Below the pieces are notes generated by a model. It made no database searches and was not told where the DNA came from. It saw only the letters and a program-made list of their open reading frames with translations. Shown here one piece after another: positions 14,122-21,236 of a stretch of 24,220 nucleotides of DNA. The stretch is taken from positions 1-24,220 of the forward strand of contig CAAGGQ010000154.1 of the NCBI GenBank assembly GCA_900769475.1, given 5' to 3'. This DNA is from Clostridia bacterium. Lineage in GTDB: Bacteria > Bacillota > Clostridia > Oscillospirales > CAG-272. Within the stretch, counting starts at the first letter, position 1. The number at the start of each line of letters is the position of its first letter. A program made the translations under genes and the position numbers.

Positions 14122-15381
14122 ATGCAATTTTCAGATTCGATCCTTCAGCTTGCCGCCCGCGCCGAGGAGGCGCTGGCACCCCATTTTGCCCGCATTGATC
14201 GCATTGCCTTTGCCAACACCCAAAAGGTGATGGACGCCTTCCGGGAGCATCGCGTCAGCGACGGTATGTTCCAGACCACCAGCGGCTACGGCTACGACGA
14301 TCGGGGCCGTGACGTGCTGGACGCCCTCTGGGCCGACGTCATGGATGCCGAGGCCGCCATCGTCCGCCACAACATCGTCAGCGGTACCCACGCCCTTTCC
14401 ATCGGTCTGTTCGGGATCCTGCGTCCCGGGGACGTGATGTACTCGGTGGCGGGCAAGCCCTACGACACCCTGGAGGAGGTCATCGGTATCACGGGCAACC
14501 CCGGGGACGGCTCCCTGCGGGATTTTGGCGTGACCTACGAGCAAACCGACCTGCGAGAGGACGGCAGCTTTGATTTTGATACCATTGAGAACAAGCTTCG
14601 CACCCTGGGAGAGAAGGTCAAGATGGTCTTTGTACAGCGTTCCAAGGGCTATCTTAACCGCAAGACCTTGAGCGTGGAGGAGATCGGGGAGCTGGTGCGC
14701 CGCGTTAAGGCCATCCGTCCCGAGACCTACGTGGTGGTGGACAACTGCTACGGCGAGTTTGTGGAGACCCGGGAGCCCACCGCTGTGGGTGCCGATCTCA
14801 TCATTGGCTCCCTCATTAAGAACCCCGGTGGCGGTATGGCCGAAACGGGTGGCTACCTGGCGGGCACCAAGCGCGCCGTAGAGCTGGCCAGCTATCGCTT
14901 GACATCGGTAGGCGTCGGTGCCGAGGTGGGTGCCACCATGGGACAGAATAAGCTGATGTATAAGGGGCTGTTCTACGCCCCCCACACCACCGCCCAGGCT
15001 CTCAAGACCGCCCATTTGGCGGCTTACGTCTTTGAGGAAATGGGATACGCCGTGGAGCCCCGCTGGGACGTGGAGCGCCACGATATTATTCAAACCGTGA
15101 TCACCGGAAGTGCCGAGGGGCTGTGCGCCTTCTGTCGGGGCATCCAGTCGGGCTCTCCCGTGGATTCCTTTGTTACGCCCGAGCCCTGGGCCATGCCCGG
15201 CTACAGCGATCCTGTCATCATGGCGGCAGGTGCCTTTACCCAGGGAAGCTCCATCGAGCTCTCAGCCGATGGTCCCCTGCGTCCTCCCTATACCGTCTAT
15301 TTCCAGGGCGGTCTGACCTACGAGAGCGGAAAGATCGGCATCCTGGCGGCGGCGCAATGCGTTTTGGACGCCAAGCTGTGA
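14122..15381 (+). CDS. Methionine gamma-lyase family PLP-dependent protein (YnbB / aluminium-resistance type)
   Basis: A 419-residue fold-type I PLP enzyme of the family annotated as methionine gamma-lyase or aluminium-resistance protein (B. subtilis YnbB type). Landmarks: FQTTSGYGYDDRGRDVLD near the N-terminus, the cofactor-binding HNIVSGTHALSIGLFG, the PLP-stacking region with SVAGKPYDTLEEVIG, VVVDNCYGEF with the pyridine-nitrogen aspartate (Asp207), and the Schiff-base Lys233 in GSLIKNPGGGMAETGGY. Its physiological reaction is not established; C-S lyase activity on sulfur amino acids is the usual proposal. TAAGGAA lies just upstream of the ATG. It lies 47 bp after the second DUF975 gene, with no terminator between, so it may belong to the murD transcript. 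Confidence 0.88.
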   Translation: MQFSDSILQLAARAEEALAPHFARIDRIAFANTQKVMDAFREHRVSDGMFQTTSGYGYDDRGRDVLDALWADVMDAEAAIVRHNIVSGTHALSIGLFGILRPGDVMYSVAGKPYDTLEEVIGITGNPGDGSLRDFGVTYEQTDLREDGSFDFDTIENKLRTLGEKVKMVFVQRSKGYLNRKTLSVEEIGELVRRVKAIRPETYVVVDNCYGEFVETREPTAVGADLIIGSLIKNPGGGMAETGGYLAGTKRAVELASYRLTSVGVGAEVGATMGQNKLMYKGLFYAPHTTAQALKTAHLAAYVFEEMGYAVEPRWDVERHDIIQTVITGSAEGLCAFCRGIQSGSPVDSFVTPEPWAMPGYSDPVIMAAGAFTQGSSIELSADGPLRPPYTVYFQGGLTYESGKIGILAAAQCVLDAKL

Positions 15382-15425
15382 TCGGGAAAAGTTCACAAAA
15401 TATTGAAGATATTCAAAGAACGATG

Positions 15426-15434
15426 TGATACAAT
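15426..15434 (+). promoter_or_regulatory. Possible extended -10 promoter of the lipoprotein gene
   Basis: TGATACAAT is a TGn-TACAAT extended -10 element 34 bp upstream of the ATG. TTGAAG (15403-15408) is 20 bp further up, too far for a standard -35. Confidence 0.45.
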
Positions 15435-15468
15435 GAGTTGTATTTCATCAAGGAAGGATTTGTTCTGT

Positions 15469-16566
15469 ATGAGAAAAGGATCTGTAAGAGGAGTGTTGGC
15501 TTTGCTGCTGGTGCTTGCCATGCTGGCCGCTATGACCTCCTGTAACAATACCGATACGGGGGAGGTCATCCCCGAGGGCATGAAGATCGCCAACTGCGAG
15601 GGGGACGATTTTCGCCTGTACGTTCCCACCGACTGGAACGAGAACACCGCTTACGGTATCGCGGGCGCCTACTATAATCTGGACGTGCAATCCACCGTCA
15701 GCGTAGTCAAATACCGCATCACTGAGGAGATGAACGCCGCTCTTCCCGCCAAGGGAGACGCCGCGGCGCTCCGCCAGCGCCTGGAGGCCTTCTCCCTTCA
15801 GTACTGCCGCCCCGCCATTTCCGAGCAGCCTCTGGTCAGCGGCTTGAAGGTGGAGGAGGACAAGGATGCGCCCGAGGTGCTTTTGGACCAGCTGGTGGCA
15901 CACCGTGCCCACTATCTGGTGACCGTGGACGGTGAAAACCTCCATTACCTGCAGGTGATCGGAGAGAAGAACAATGCCTTTTACGTGTTCACCTACACCG
16001 CGCATCCCGATCTGTACGAGGTTCTGCTTCCTTCGGTCAATCGCATGCTGGAGGAATTCCTCTTTGCCGATCCCTACCTGCCCGACGAATATCCCCGTTT
16101 GCCTGCCGAGGAGGGAGCGCCCGTGCCCACGGGCATGGCCATCGTTTCCAACGCCGACGTGGAGTTCGATTTCTACGTTCCCGTCACCTGGAAGGTGGAA
16201 TACAAGCAGGAGATCTTTTCGGCCTACCTGGAGAGTGACCGTGCCAACGTCAGCGTCATTCCCTACGTGCCGGATCGCGCCATGAGCGTCATCGATTTCT
16301 TCGAGCTCTGCCGCGCCGAGATGATCAAGACCGCCGGGGAGGATGGCTTTACGCTTCTTTCCCAAAAGGAGATCACCCTGGGCGGACGGGCGGCCATGTC
16401 CTACGAATACACCTATCGGGTGGGAGAGAAGACCTACCAATACCGCCAGGTGATCGCCGCCTACAAGAGCATGATGTACAGCATGACCTACACCGCCACG
16501 CCAGAGAGCTTTGAGAGCCATCTGGCAGACGTGGACGCCATGATCGGCGCCTTTGTATTCCGTTAA
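15469..16566 (+). CDS. Two-domain PsbP-like lipoprotein
   Basis: A 365-residue secreted protein. Residues 1-24 are a signal peptide (basic start MRKGSVRG, hydrophobic core LALLLVLAMLAAM) ending in a lipobox-like MTSC, so Cys25 is probably lipidated and membrane anchored. The mature part contains two similar domains: about 38-205 (FRLYVPTDWNEN ... FYVFTYTAHPDLYEVLLPSVNRML) and about 225-365 (FDFYVPVTWKVE ... MYSMTYTATPESFESHLADVDAMI). Each opens with F-x-x-YVP-x-x-W and closes with a strand-helix pair, as in PsbP/Mog1-fold domains. They are joined by a proline-rich linker. AAGGAAGGA (15450-15458) and the signal peptide set the start at 15469, although the frame is open from 15403. The fragment at 1-207 is a paralogue. 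Function unknown. Confidence 0.82.
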   Translation: MRKGSVRGVLALLLVLAMLAAMTSCNNTDTGEVIPEGMKIANCEGDDFRLYVPTDWNENTAYGIAGAYYNLDVQSTVSVVKYRITEEMNAALPAKGDAAALRQRLEAFSLQYCRPAISEQPLVSGLKVEEDKDAPEVLLDQLVAHRAHYLVTVDGENLHYLQVIGEKNNAFYVFTYTAHPDLYEVLLPSVNRMLEEFLFADPYLPDEYPRLPAEEGAPVPTGMAIVSNADVEFDFYVPVTWKVEYKQEIFSAYLESDRANVSVIPYVPDRAMSVIDFFELCRAEMIKTAGEDGFTLLSQKEITLGGRAAMSYEYTYRVGEKTYQYRQVIAAYKSMMYSMTYTATPESFESHLADVDAMIGAFVFR

Positions 16567-16584
16567 AAAGTAAGGAGAAAAAAC

Positions 16585-16610
16585 AGGGGAAACCGGCAAC
16601 GGCTTCCCCT
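16585..16610 (+). other. Hairpin in the leader of the cysteine desulfurase gene
   Basis: AGGGGAAACCG (16585-16595) and CGGCTTCCCCT (16600-16610) form an 11-bp stem with one A-C mismatch and a GCAA tetraloop (GNRA type). It lies between the lipoprotein stop and the desulfurase ATG at 16623 and has no T-tract. It may be a weak terminator or a leader element. Confidence 0.5.
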
Positions 16611-16622
16611 TGTATCTGTGAT

Positions 16623-17792
16623 ATGAAAGAGATCTATTTGGATAACAGTGCCACCACTCCTCTCTCTCCCGCGGTCAAGACCTGCATTGTTGAGGCGTTG
16701 GAGTGCTACGGCAATCCCTCGTCCCTGCATCCCGTGGGGCAATCTGCGCGGGCGACCCTGGAGAGTGCGCGCAAGAAGATCGCCTTCAGTCTTGGCGTGC
16801 GGGGAACCCTGCTCCCCGGGCAGGTGGTGTTCACCTCCTGTGGGAGTGAAGCCGATAACCTTGCCATTCTGGGCGTGGCCTACGCCAAGCCCCGCCGTCG
16901 GGGAGGAAGAGTCATTACCACCGATTCCGAGCATCCCGGAGTGGAGAACGCCATGCAGGCCCTGGAAAAGGACGGCTTTGAGGTGATCCGCATCTCCACC
17001 CGAGGAGGCGAGCTGAATTGGGAGGAATACCGGGCGGCACTGAACGATCGCACCTTTTTGGTGTCCATGATGATGGTGAATAACGAAACCGGCGCGTGGT
17101 ACGACCTCAAGCGAGCCTTTGCCCTGGCCAAGGCCAAGAATCCCGATATCGTGACCCACACCGACGCGGTGCAGGGCTACCTCAAGGTGCCCTTTACTCC
17201 CGCGGCCATCAAGGCCGATTTCGTGACCCTGAGCGGACATAAGATCCACGCCCCCAAGGGGGTTGGCGCTCTGTACGTTTCCCCCGAGGCCCTCAAGCGC
17301 AGGGATTATATCCCCCTGTTGTTGGGTGGTGGACAGGAGGGAGGCTTCCGTTCGGGAACCGAAAACCTGATGGGCATTGCCGCCTTTGGCGCGGCGGCTG
17401 AGGACGGAGCTTCCCATTTTCAGGAGCGCGCGCGGCAGATGTGTGATCTGCGGGACTATGCCGAGGAGAGGCTGGTGTCTCTGCCCGTGCAGATCAACCG
17501 TCCCACGGGAGCGCGAGCTCCCCACGTGCTCAACCTCACCCTGCCCGACATCAAGAGCGAGACCATGCTCCACGCCCTTTCTTCCTACGGGATCTGCGTA
17601 TCCCAAGGGTCGGCCTGCGCCACCCACGGCAAAAAGGTGAGCACGGCGTTACTGGCCTTTGGCCTGTCCCAAAGCATGGCCGAGTGCTCCCTGCGCGTCA
17701 GCTTTGGCATGGAGAACACCCGGGAGGACGTGGACGCTCTGGTGAACGCCCTTACCCTGGAGCTCGACCGCCTGGTAAAGATCCATCGGTAA
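16623..17792 (+). CDS. Cysteine desulfurase, NifS/IscS family
   Basis: A 389-residue PLP enzyme that would convert cysteine to alanine plus an enzyme-bound persulfide for Fe-S clusters or thiolated tRNA. The start MKEIYLDNSATTPL is the standard family N-terminus. Also visible are GNPSSLHPVG, the cofactor-stacking His104 (DSEHPGVENA), MMMVNNETGA, HTDAVQGYLK, the Schiff-base Lys207 in LSGHKIHAPKGVGALY, the GGGQEGGFRSGTEN loop, and the catalytic Cys332 in SQGSACATHGKKVS. There is no Shine-Dalgarno directly before the ATG; the nearest (TAAGGAG, 16571-16577) is separated from it by the hairpin at 16585-16610. No iscU, thiI or regulator gene is adjacent, so the sulfur acceptor cannot be inferred. 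Ends at a strong terminator. Confidence 0.9.
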   Translation: MKEIYLDNSATTPLSPAVKTCIVEALECYGNPSSLHPVGQSARATLESARKKIAFSLGVRGTLLPGQVVFTSCGSEADNLAILGVAYAKPRRRGGRVITTDSEHPGVENAMQALEKDGFEVIRISTRGGELNWEEYRAALNDRTFLVSMMMVNNETGAWYDLKRAFALAKAKNPDIVTHTDAVQGYLKVPFTPAAIKADFVTLSGHKIHAPKGVGALYVSPEALKRRDYIPLLLGGGQEGGFRSGTENLMGIAAFGAAAEDGASHFQERARQMCDLRDYAEERLVSLPVQINRPTGARAPHVLNLTLPDIKSETMLHALSSYGICVSQGSACATHGKKVSTALLAFGLSQSMAECSLRVSFGMENTREDVDALVNALTLELDRLVKIHR

Positions 17793-17819
17793 GGATTGAG
17801 GCTTCCATCATATACTTTC

Positions 17820-17863
17820 AAGCCCCGGCATTGCGGATTTCGATCTGCAATGCCGGGGCTTTT
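17820..17863. terminator. Intrinsic terminator between convergent desulfurase and S1 genes
   Basis: A stem of 19 pairs (17820-17838 with 17843-17861, one G-T) closes a TTCG tetraloop. A CTTTTG tail on the plus strand terminates the desulfurase gene. The minus-strand flank (TTGAAAG) is weaker, but the hairpin also lies 22 bp beyond the stop of the leftward S1-domain gene. Confidence 0.88.
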
Positions 17864-17885
17864 GATATTTGACCAACCTACGCGG

Positions 17886-18839
17886 TTATTCAAACACCGT
17901 TTCGATGCGTTTTTTTCCTTGGGCGGGAGAATAGACCCAACGGTCCAGGTGGGTGGTGACGGCGGGGTCGATGTAATAGCGCAGGGGTGCGGGAAGGGGA
18001 TCGGTACAGCAGGTGTCGATGAGCACCAGCTTGATCTTCATGCGCTCGGGTACCATGCTCTTTACGTAAACTGCCACGGCTTTGCCAATTCTTTTGCGAA
18101 GCTCCTCGACCGGCTCCCGCAGCTCGGCCAAGCCCGCCAGATTGGGGGTCAGCTCCACGAACACGCCGTAGCTTTCCACGCTCCGCACAATTCCCGTTAC
18201 CGTTTGTCCCACCCCAAAGGCGGCGGCGTTCTCCTCCCAGGTGCCAAGGAGCTCCCGCAGGGTCACGTAGATCCTTCCGCTCTCCCGATCCACCGATTTT
18301 ACCACCACGGTCAGCTCCTGGCCGGGGCGCAAACGGTCCCGCGGATGGGAGATGCGGGAGACCGAGATGCAATCCACCGCCAGCAGAGAAGCTACCCCAC
18401 AGCCAATGTCCAAAAAGGCACCAAAGGGCTCTAGATGGGTCACCTTGGCGGGGATGAGATCCCCGGGGCGTAGCTGCTCCAGATAGGCATTGATGCAGGT
18501 CTCCTGGGCCAGGCGACGGGAAAGCCGCACTACGGGTACGCCGTTTTGGATCTCGATGGAAAGGATGCGAAAGGCCACCGGTTTCCCCACGCGGGTGATG
18601 ATGGCGATCTCCTTCCGTCCCTCTCCGGGGCGGCAGTACAGGGCTTCCTCGGCATCGATGACCCCCGTAGCGCATCGGAGATCTACATGCAGGCGCAGAT
18701 CGCTGTCGCATAGTGTTACCATGCCCTCCACGATCGCCTGGGTGTTCATGGCACGCTCTAATCCTTGGAGGGATGCCAGATAGTCTTGATTTTGCGCGCT
18801 TGCGTAGCGCGTTCCTTCGGGTTTGTACAGCTCGGTCAT
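17886..18839 (-). CDS. S1 RNA-binding domain protein (ribosomal protein S1-like)
   Basis: A 317-residue protein with an N-terminal S1-like region (about 32-110) and two clear S1 OB-fold domains. The first is at about 124-197 (RPGDLIPAKVTHLEPFGAFLDIG ... VVKSVDRESGRIYVTLREL). The second is at about 208-280 (VGQTVTGIVRSVESYGVFVEL and PNLAGLAE). The composition TWEENAAAFGVGQTV between them is characteristic of a short S1-related protein common in Clostridia, probably binding mRNA or the ribosome. It is not the four- to six-domain canonical S1. GGAGG lies 8 nt upstream of the ATG at 18839; the ATG at 18845 is too close to it. The frame is open up to 18956, but that would overlap the promoter region. 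Divergent from the germination gene. Confidence 0.85.
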   Translation of the reverse strand: MTELYKPEGTRYASAQNQDYLASLQGLERAMNTQAIVEGMVTLCDSDLRLHVDLRCATGVIDAEEALYCRPGEGRKEIAIITRVGKPVAFRILSIEIQNGVPVVRLSRRLAQETCINAYLEQLRPGDLIPAKVTHLEPFGAFLDIGCGVASLLAVDCISVSRISHPRDRLRPGQELTVVVKSVDRESGRIYVTLRELLGTWEENAAAFGVGQTVTGIVRSVESYGVFVELTPNLAGLAELREPVEELRKRIGKAVAVYVKSMVPERMKIKLVLIDTCCTDPLPAPLRYYIDPAVTTHLDRWVYSPAQGKKRIETVFE

Positions 18840-18923
18840 TTTCATTGCCTCCGTTTTTTCTTTTTTTCCGGTTTTCTGTCCTATCTTATGACCAAAAGCA
18901 GAAAAAAAGAACCCGCCGGCCGG

Positions 18924-18952
18924 GAATAATCTATTCTTGGCGGGGGATACTA
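18924..18952 (+). promoter_or_regulatory. Candidate forespore sigma (SigF/SigG) promoter of the germination gene
   Basis: GGGGATACTA (18943-18952) matches the SigF -10 consensus GGNNANAHTR at every fixed position and differs from the SigG -10 (CATNHTA) at one base. GAATA (18924-18928) is a one-mismatch -35 (GYATA), 14 bp upstream. It ends 18 bp before the start codon. The SigA consensus is not evident here. Inference from consensus only, but the gene is a forespore-type gene. Confidence 0.5.
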
Positions 18953-18970
18953 ACAAAAACGAGGTTGGAG

Positions 18971-20455
18971 ATGGCGATGCTGGAATTGTGCAAGGATTAT
19001 CGGGAAAATGTTCGCCGCGTAGACGCGGTCCTGCGGGTGCAGGAGAACTTTGACGTGATCAAGAAGGTGCTCTACGTGGGAAAAGACGAGATCACCCTCT
19101 ACTATCTGGACGGCTTTGTGGACGGTGGCTCCATGAATAAGCTGATGATCTATTTTCTTTCTTTGAAAGGTTTGGGGACGCCCGTGACCCCAGGAGGCGA
19201 GGCCGCCGCCCGCTATTTTGTGGAGCACCACGTGCCTTACGTGGAGAGCGAGGTCACGGGGGATCCGGCGCTGATGCTGCAAATGGTGCTTTCGGGCACC
19301 ACCCTGCTTCTGGGGGAGACCTTTGAGAACTACGCCCTGATCATTGATTCCCGCACCTATCCCGTGCGGTCGGTGGGGGAGCCTGAGAACGATCGGGTGA
19401 TGATGGGTTCCCGGGACGGCTTTGTGGAAACGTTGATCTTTAATACTGCCCTGATCCGACGGCGCATCCGCGATCCTCGACTGACTATGGAATATCTGAC
19501 CGTGGGAGAGAGCACCAAGACCGACGTGGTGCTATGCTATATCAAGGGACGTGCCGATCCCAAATACGTGGCGCATCTTTCCAAAAAACTGCGGCAGATC
19601 CGCACCGATGCGGTGGCACTGGGGCATGAATCCCTGGCCGAGCTGCTCATTCGGCGGCGGTGGTACAATCCCTTTCCCAAGATCCGCTATACCGAGCGTC
19701 CCGACGCGGCGGCGTCACAGTTGCTGGAGGGGAGCGTGCTTCTGCTTTGCGATACCTCTCCCGAGGTCATGGTTCTGCCCAGCACCATCTTTGATTTTTT
19801 GCAGGAGACCAACGATTTTTATTTTCCGCCCCTTACGGGCACCTATATCCGCTTGGTGCGGCACTTGGTATTTTGGGCCACCCTCTTTTTGATCCCCACC
19901 TGGTTTTTGTTGGTGAAAAATCCCGCGGTGGTGCCGCCCTGGCTACAGTTCGTTCTCCCCGAGGAGCACGGAAAGATCTCGATCTTTATGCAGCTGATCC
20001 TGGTGGAGCTGGTGGTGGACGGCCTGCGCATGGCTTCCATGAACACCCCGGACATGCTTTCCAACTCTCTTTCGGTGGTGGGTGGCTTGATTCTTGGAGA
20101 CTTTGCTGTGGACATTGGTTGGCTGATTCCCGAGGTCATCGTGTATATGGCCTTCGTTTCCATTGCCAACTTCTCCCAGCGGAGCTACGAGCTGGGGTAC
20201 GCCTTCAAATTTATGCGGATTCTGCTTATCGTGGCGGTTCAGCTGGGGAGCTTCGTGGGATTTGGCATTGGCGTGGGTCTGATCCTTTTGCTGTTGGTGT
20301 CCAATGAAACGGTCAACGGGAAGCGATCCTACCTGTATCCCTTGTTTCCTTTTCACTTTCGCGCCTTCCTTTCCATGTTTGTGCGTTTGAAGAAAGAACG
20401 CTTCCCCGCAACGGCCTCCCATGGGACGGGGCCTCGGGAAGAAATGGACGAATGA
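18971..20455 (+). CDS. spoVAF: GerA-family spore germination protein, SpoVAF-like
   Basis: A 494-residue protein. Residues about 1-280 form the soluble N-terminal region, with YYLDGFVDG, LLLGETFENYALIIDSRTYPVR, GSRDGFVETLIFNTALIRRRIRDP and the aromatic FYFPPLTGTYIRLVR near its end. The membrane domain follows (about 295-470), with LVELVVDGLRMASMNTPD and SLSVVGGLILGDFAV, the hallmark of GerA A-subunits. The length and the wording of these motifs fit SpoVAF, a GerA-like protein of the spore inner membrane, better than GerAA/GerKA. It has no spoVA or GerB/GerC genes next to it. Two starts are possible: 18971, with GAGG 6 nt upstream, or 18977, with GGAG 6 nt upstream; only two residues differ. 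The upstream promoter resembles those of forespore sigma factors. Good evidence that the organism can sporulate. Confidence 0.86.
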   Translation: MAMLELCKDYRENVRRVDAVLRVQENFDVIKKVLYVGKDEITLYYLDGFVDGGSMNKLMIYFLSLKGLGTPVTPGGEAAARYFVEHHVPYVESEVTGDPALMLQMVLSGTTLLLGETFENYALIIDSRTYPVRSVGEPENDRVMMGSRDGFVETLIFNTALIRRRIRDPRLTMEYLTVGESTKTDVVLCYIKGRADPKYVAHLSKKLRQIRTDAVALGHESLAELLIRRRWYNPFPKIRYTERPDAAASQLLEGSVLLLCDTSPEVMVLPSTIFDFLQETNDFYFPPLTGTYIRLVRHLVFWATLFLIPTWFLLVKNPAVVPPWLQFVLPEEHGKISIFMQLILVELVVDGLRMASMNTPDMLSNSLSVVGGLILGDFAVDIGWLIPEVIVYMAFVSIANFSQRSYELGYAFKFMRILLIVAVQLGSFVGFGIGVGLILLLLVSNETVNGKRSYLYPLFPFHFRAFLSMFVRLKKERFPATASHGTGPREEMDE

Positions 20456-20756
20456 TGCCATTTCTTTTCGGAATGACGAAAAAGGAAGATTACGTACCGT
20501 TCTTTTTTCGGCATGGGAGGGCAGAATGTGAGGTGTGACGGGATCTTGTAGCGAGTTTTGCAAGTCTTTATGTGCAAAGAAAGTTACTTTCCTACAAAAG
20601 GCCAGCAGAACTCCTTCGTGGATCCCGCTCGACTTCGTCCTCGCGCTTTTGCTCCATTCGGCTGTCGCCTGCCATTGCGCAAAAGTTCGGCTTCGCTCAG
20701 GATGACACGCAAAACCAACGCATGATTCATAATACGTTGGTAGGGGAATTTTGTTA
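20456..20756. repeat. Non-coding region resembling a degraded dispersed repeat
   Basis: About 300 bp without a credible gene. It contains an imperfect hairpin at 20473-20514 (CGAAAAAGGAA with TTCTTTTTTCG) just after the germination gene stop, a 13-bp palindrome GAAAGTTACTTTC (20579-20591), and the segment TTCGGCTTCGCTCAGGATGA (20686-20705). An imperfect 26-bp inverted repeat CCAACG...CGTTGG lies at 20715-20740. From memory, the GCTTCGCTCAGGATGAC type of sequence and the GAAAGTTACTTTC core recur many times in gut Firmicutes genomes outside genes. Only one copy lies in this window, so copy number cannot be shown. Open frames across it have no start signals and no recognisable domain. Confidence 0.4.
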
Positions 20757-20758
20757 AT

Positions 20759-20798
20759 AAAAAGCGACTCCCTTCGCCTACGAAGAGAGTCGCTTTTT
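20759..20798. terminator. Bidirectional intrinsic terminator
   Basis: AAAAAGCGACTC (20759-20770) pairs with GAGTCGCTTTTT (20787-20798), and an inner five-pair stem closes a CCTA loop with one C-A mismatch between the two. Both strands end in CTTTTT. It lies 12 bp after the stop of the leftward membrane protein gene and also faces rightward transcription coming from the germination gene and repeat. Confidence 0.9.
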
Positions 20799-20810
20799 GT
20801 ATGGTCCTTT

Positions 20811-21197
20811 TCATCCGATCTGCATCACGATCAGGCAGATCAGCCAATAGAAAACTTCGGTTAGCCACGGCACGGCCAGCATCCACCGAAAGATTCGCAC
20901 GTTGGCGGTGTGGGTGGGGCAGGAGCGATACCGAGAGGCTACCAAGAGTCCGATCGCGCCCACCAGCGTGTCACCAACGCAAATGACAAACAGCAGGATA
21001 TGGGAAGCGAACAAATAGAGCCCCGTGCCGCTGAAGTAGCCCTCGGTGTCCAGGTTGGCCAGGTCCTCCAGGCGTCCCTGTACCAGGGAGTAAGAAAAAT
21101 AGACCACGGGAAGCAGAACGGCCAGGGGAATCAGGATCTTGAGGATCCAAAGAAGGATCTCCAACGGGATTTTTCTTTGTTGCGGTTGTTCTTTCAT
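20811..21197 (-). CDS. Small membrane protein, unknown family
   Basis: A 128-residue protein that I do not recognise. The N-terminus KEQPQQRK is charged. Hydrophobic segments run at about residues 13-38 (LEILLWILKILIPLAVLLPVV), 60-88 (FASHILLFVICVGDTLVGAI, extended) and 104-127 (IFRWMLAVPWLTEVFYWLI), giving about three membrane spans with a short acidic loop (RLEDLANLDTEG) after the first. It has no cysteine motif and no enzyme signature. AAGGAGG lies 7 nt upstream of the ATG, a strong ribosome binding site. It follows the AraC-family regulator after 39 bp with no terminator, so the two are probably one transcript ending at 20759-20798. A role linked to the adjacent oxidoreductase locus is possible but unsupported. 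Confidence 0.75.
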   Translation of the reverse strand: MKEQPQQRKIPLEILLWILKILIPLAVLLPVVYFSYSLVQGRLEDLANLDTEGYFSGTGLYLFASHILLFVICVGDTLVGAIGLLVASRYRSCPTHTANVRIFRWMLAVPWLTEVFYWLICLIVMQIG

Positions 21198-21236
21198 AAA
21201 GCGTCCTCCTTGTAGAATGATTTCGCCGATCCCGGG

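Noticed and set aside
20584..20886. 100-codon leftward open frame in the region after the germination gene
   Set aside because: It overlaps the terminator and the repeat-like DNA and lacks a ribosome binding site. Similar spurious proteins from repeats are common in related genomes.
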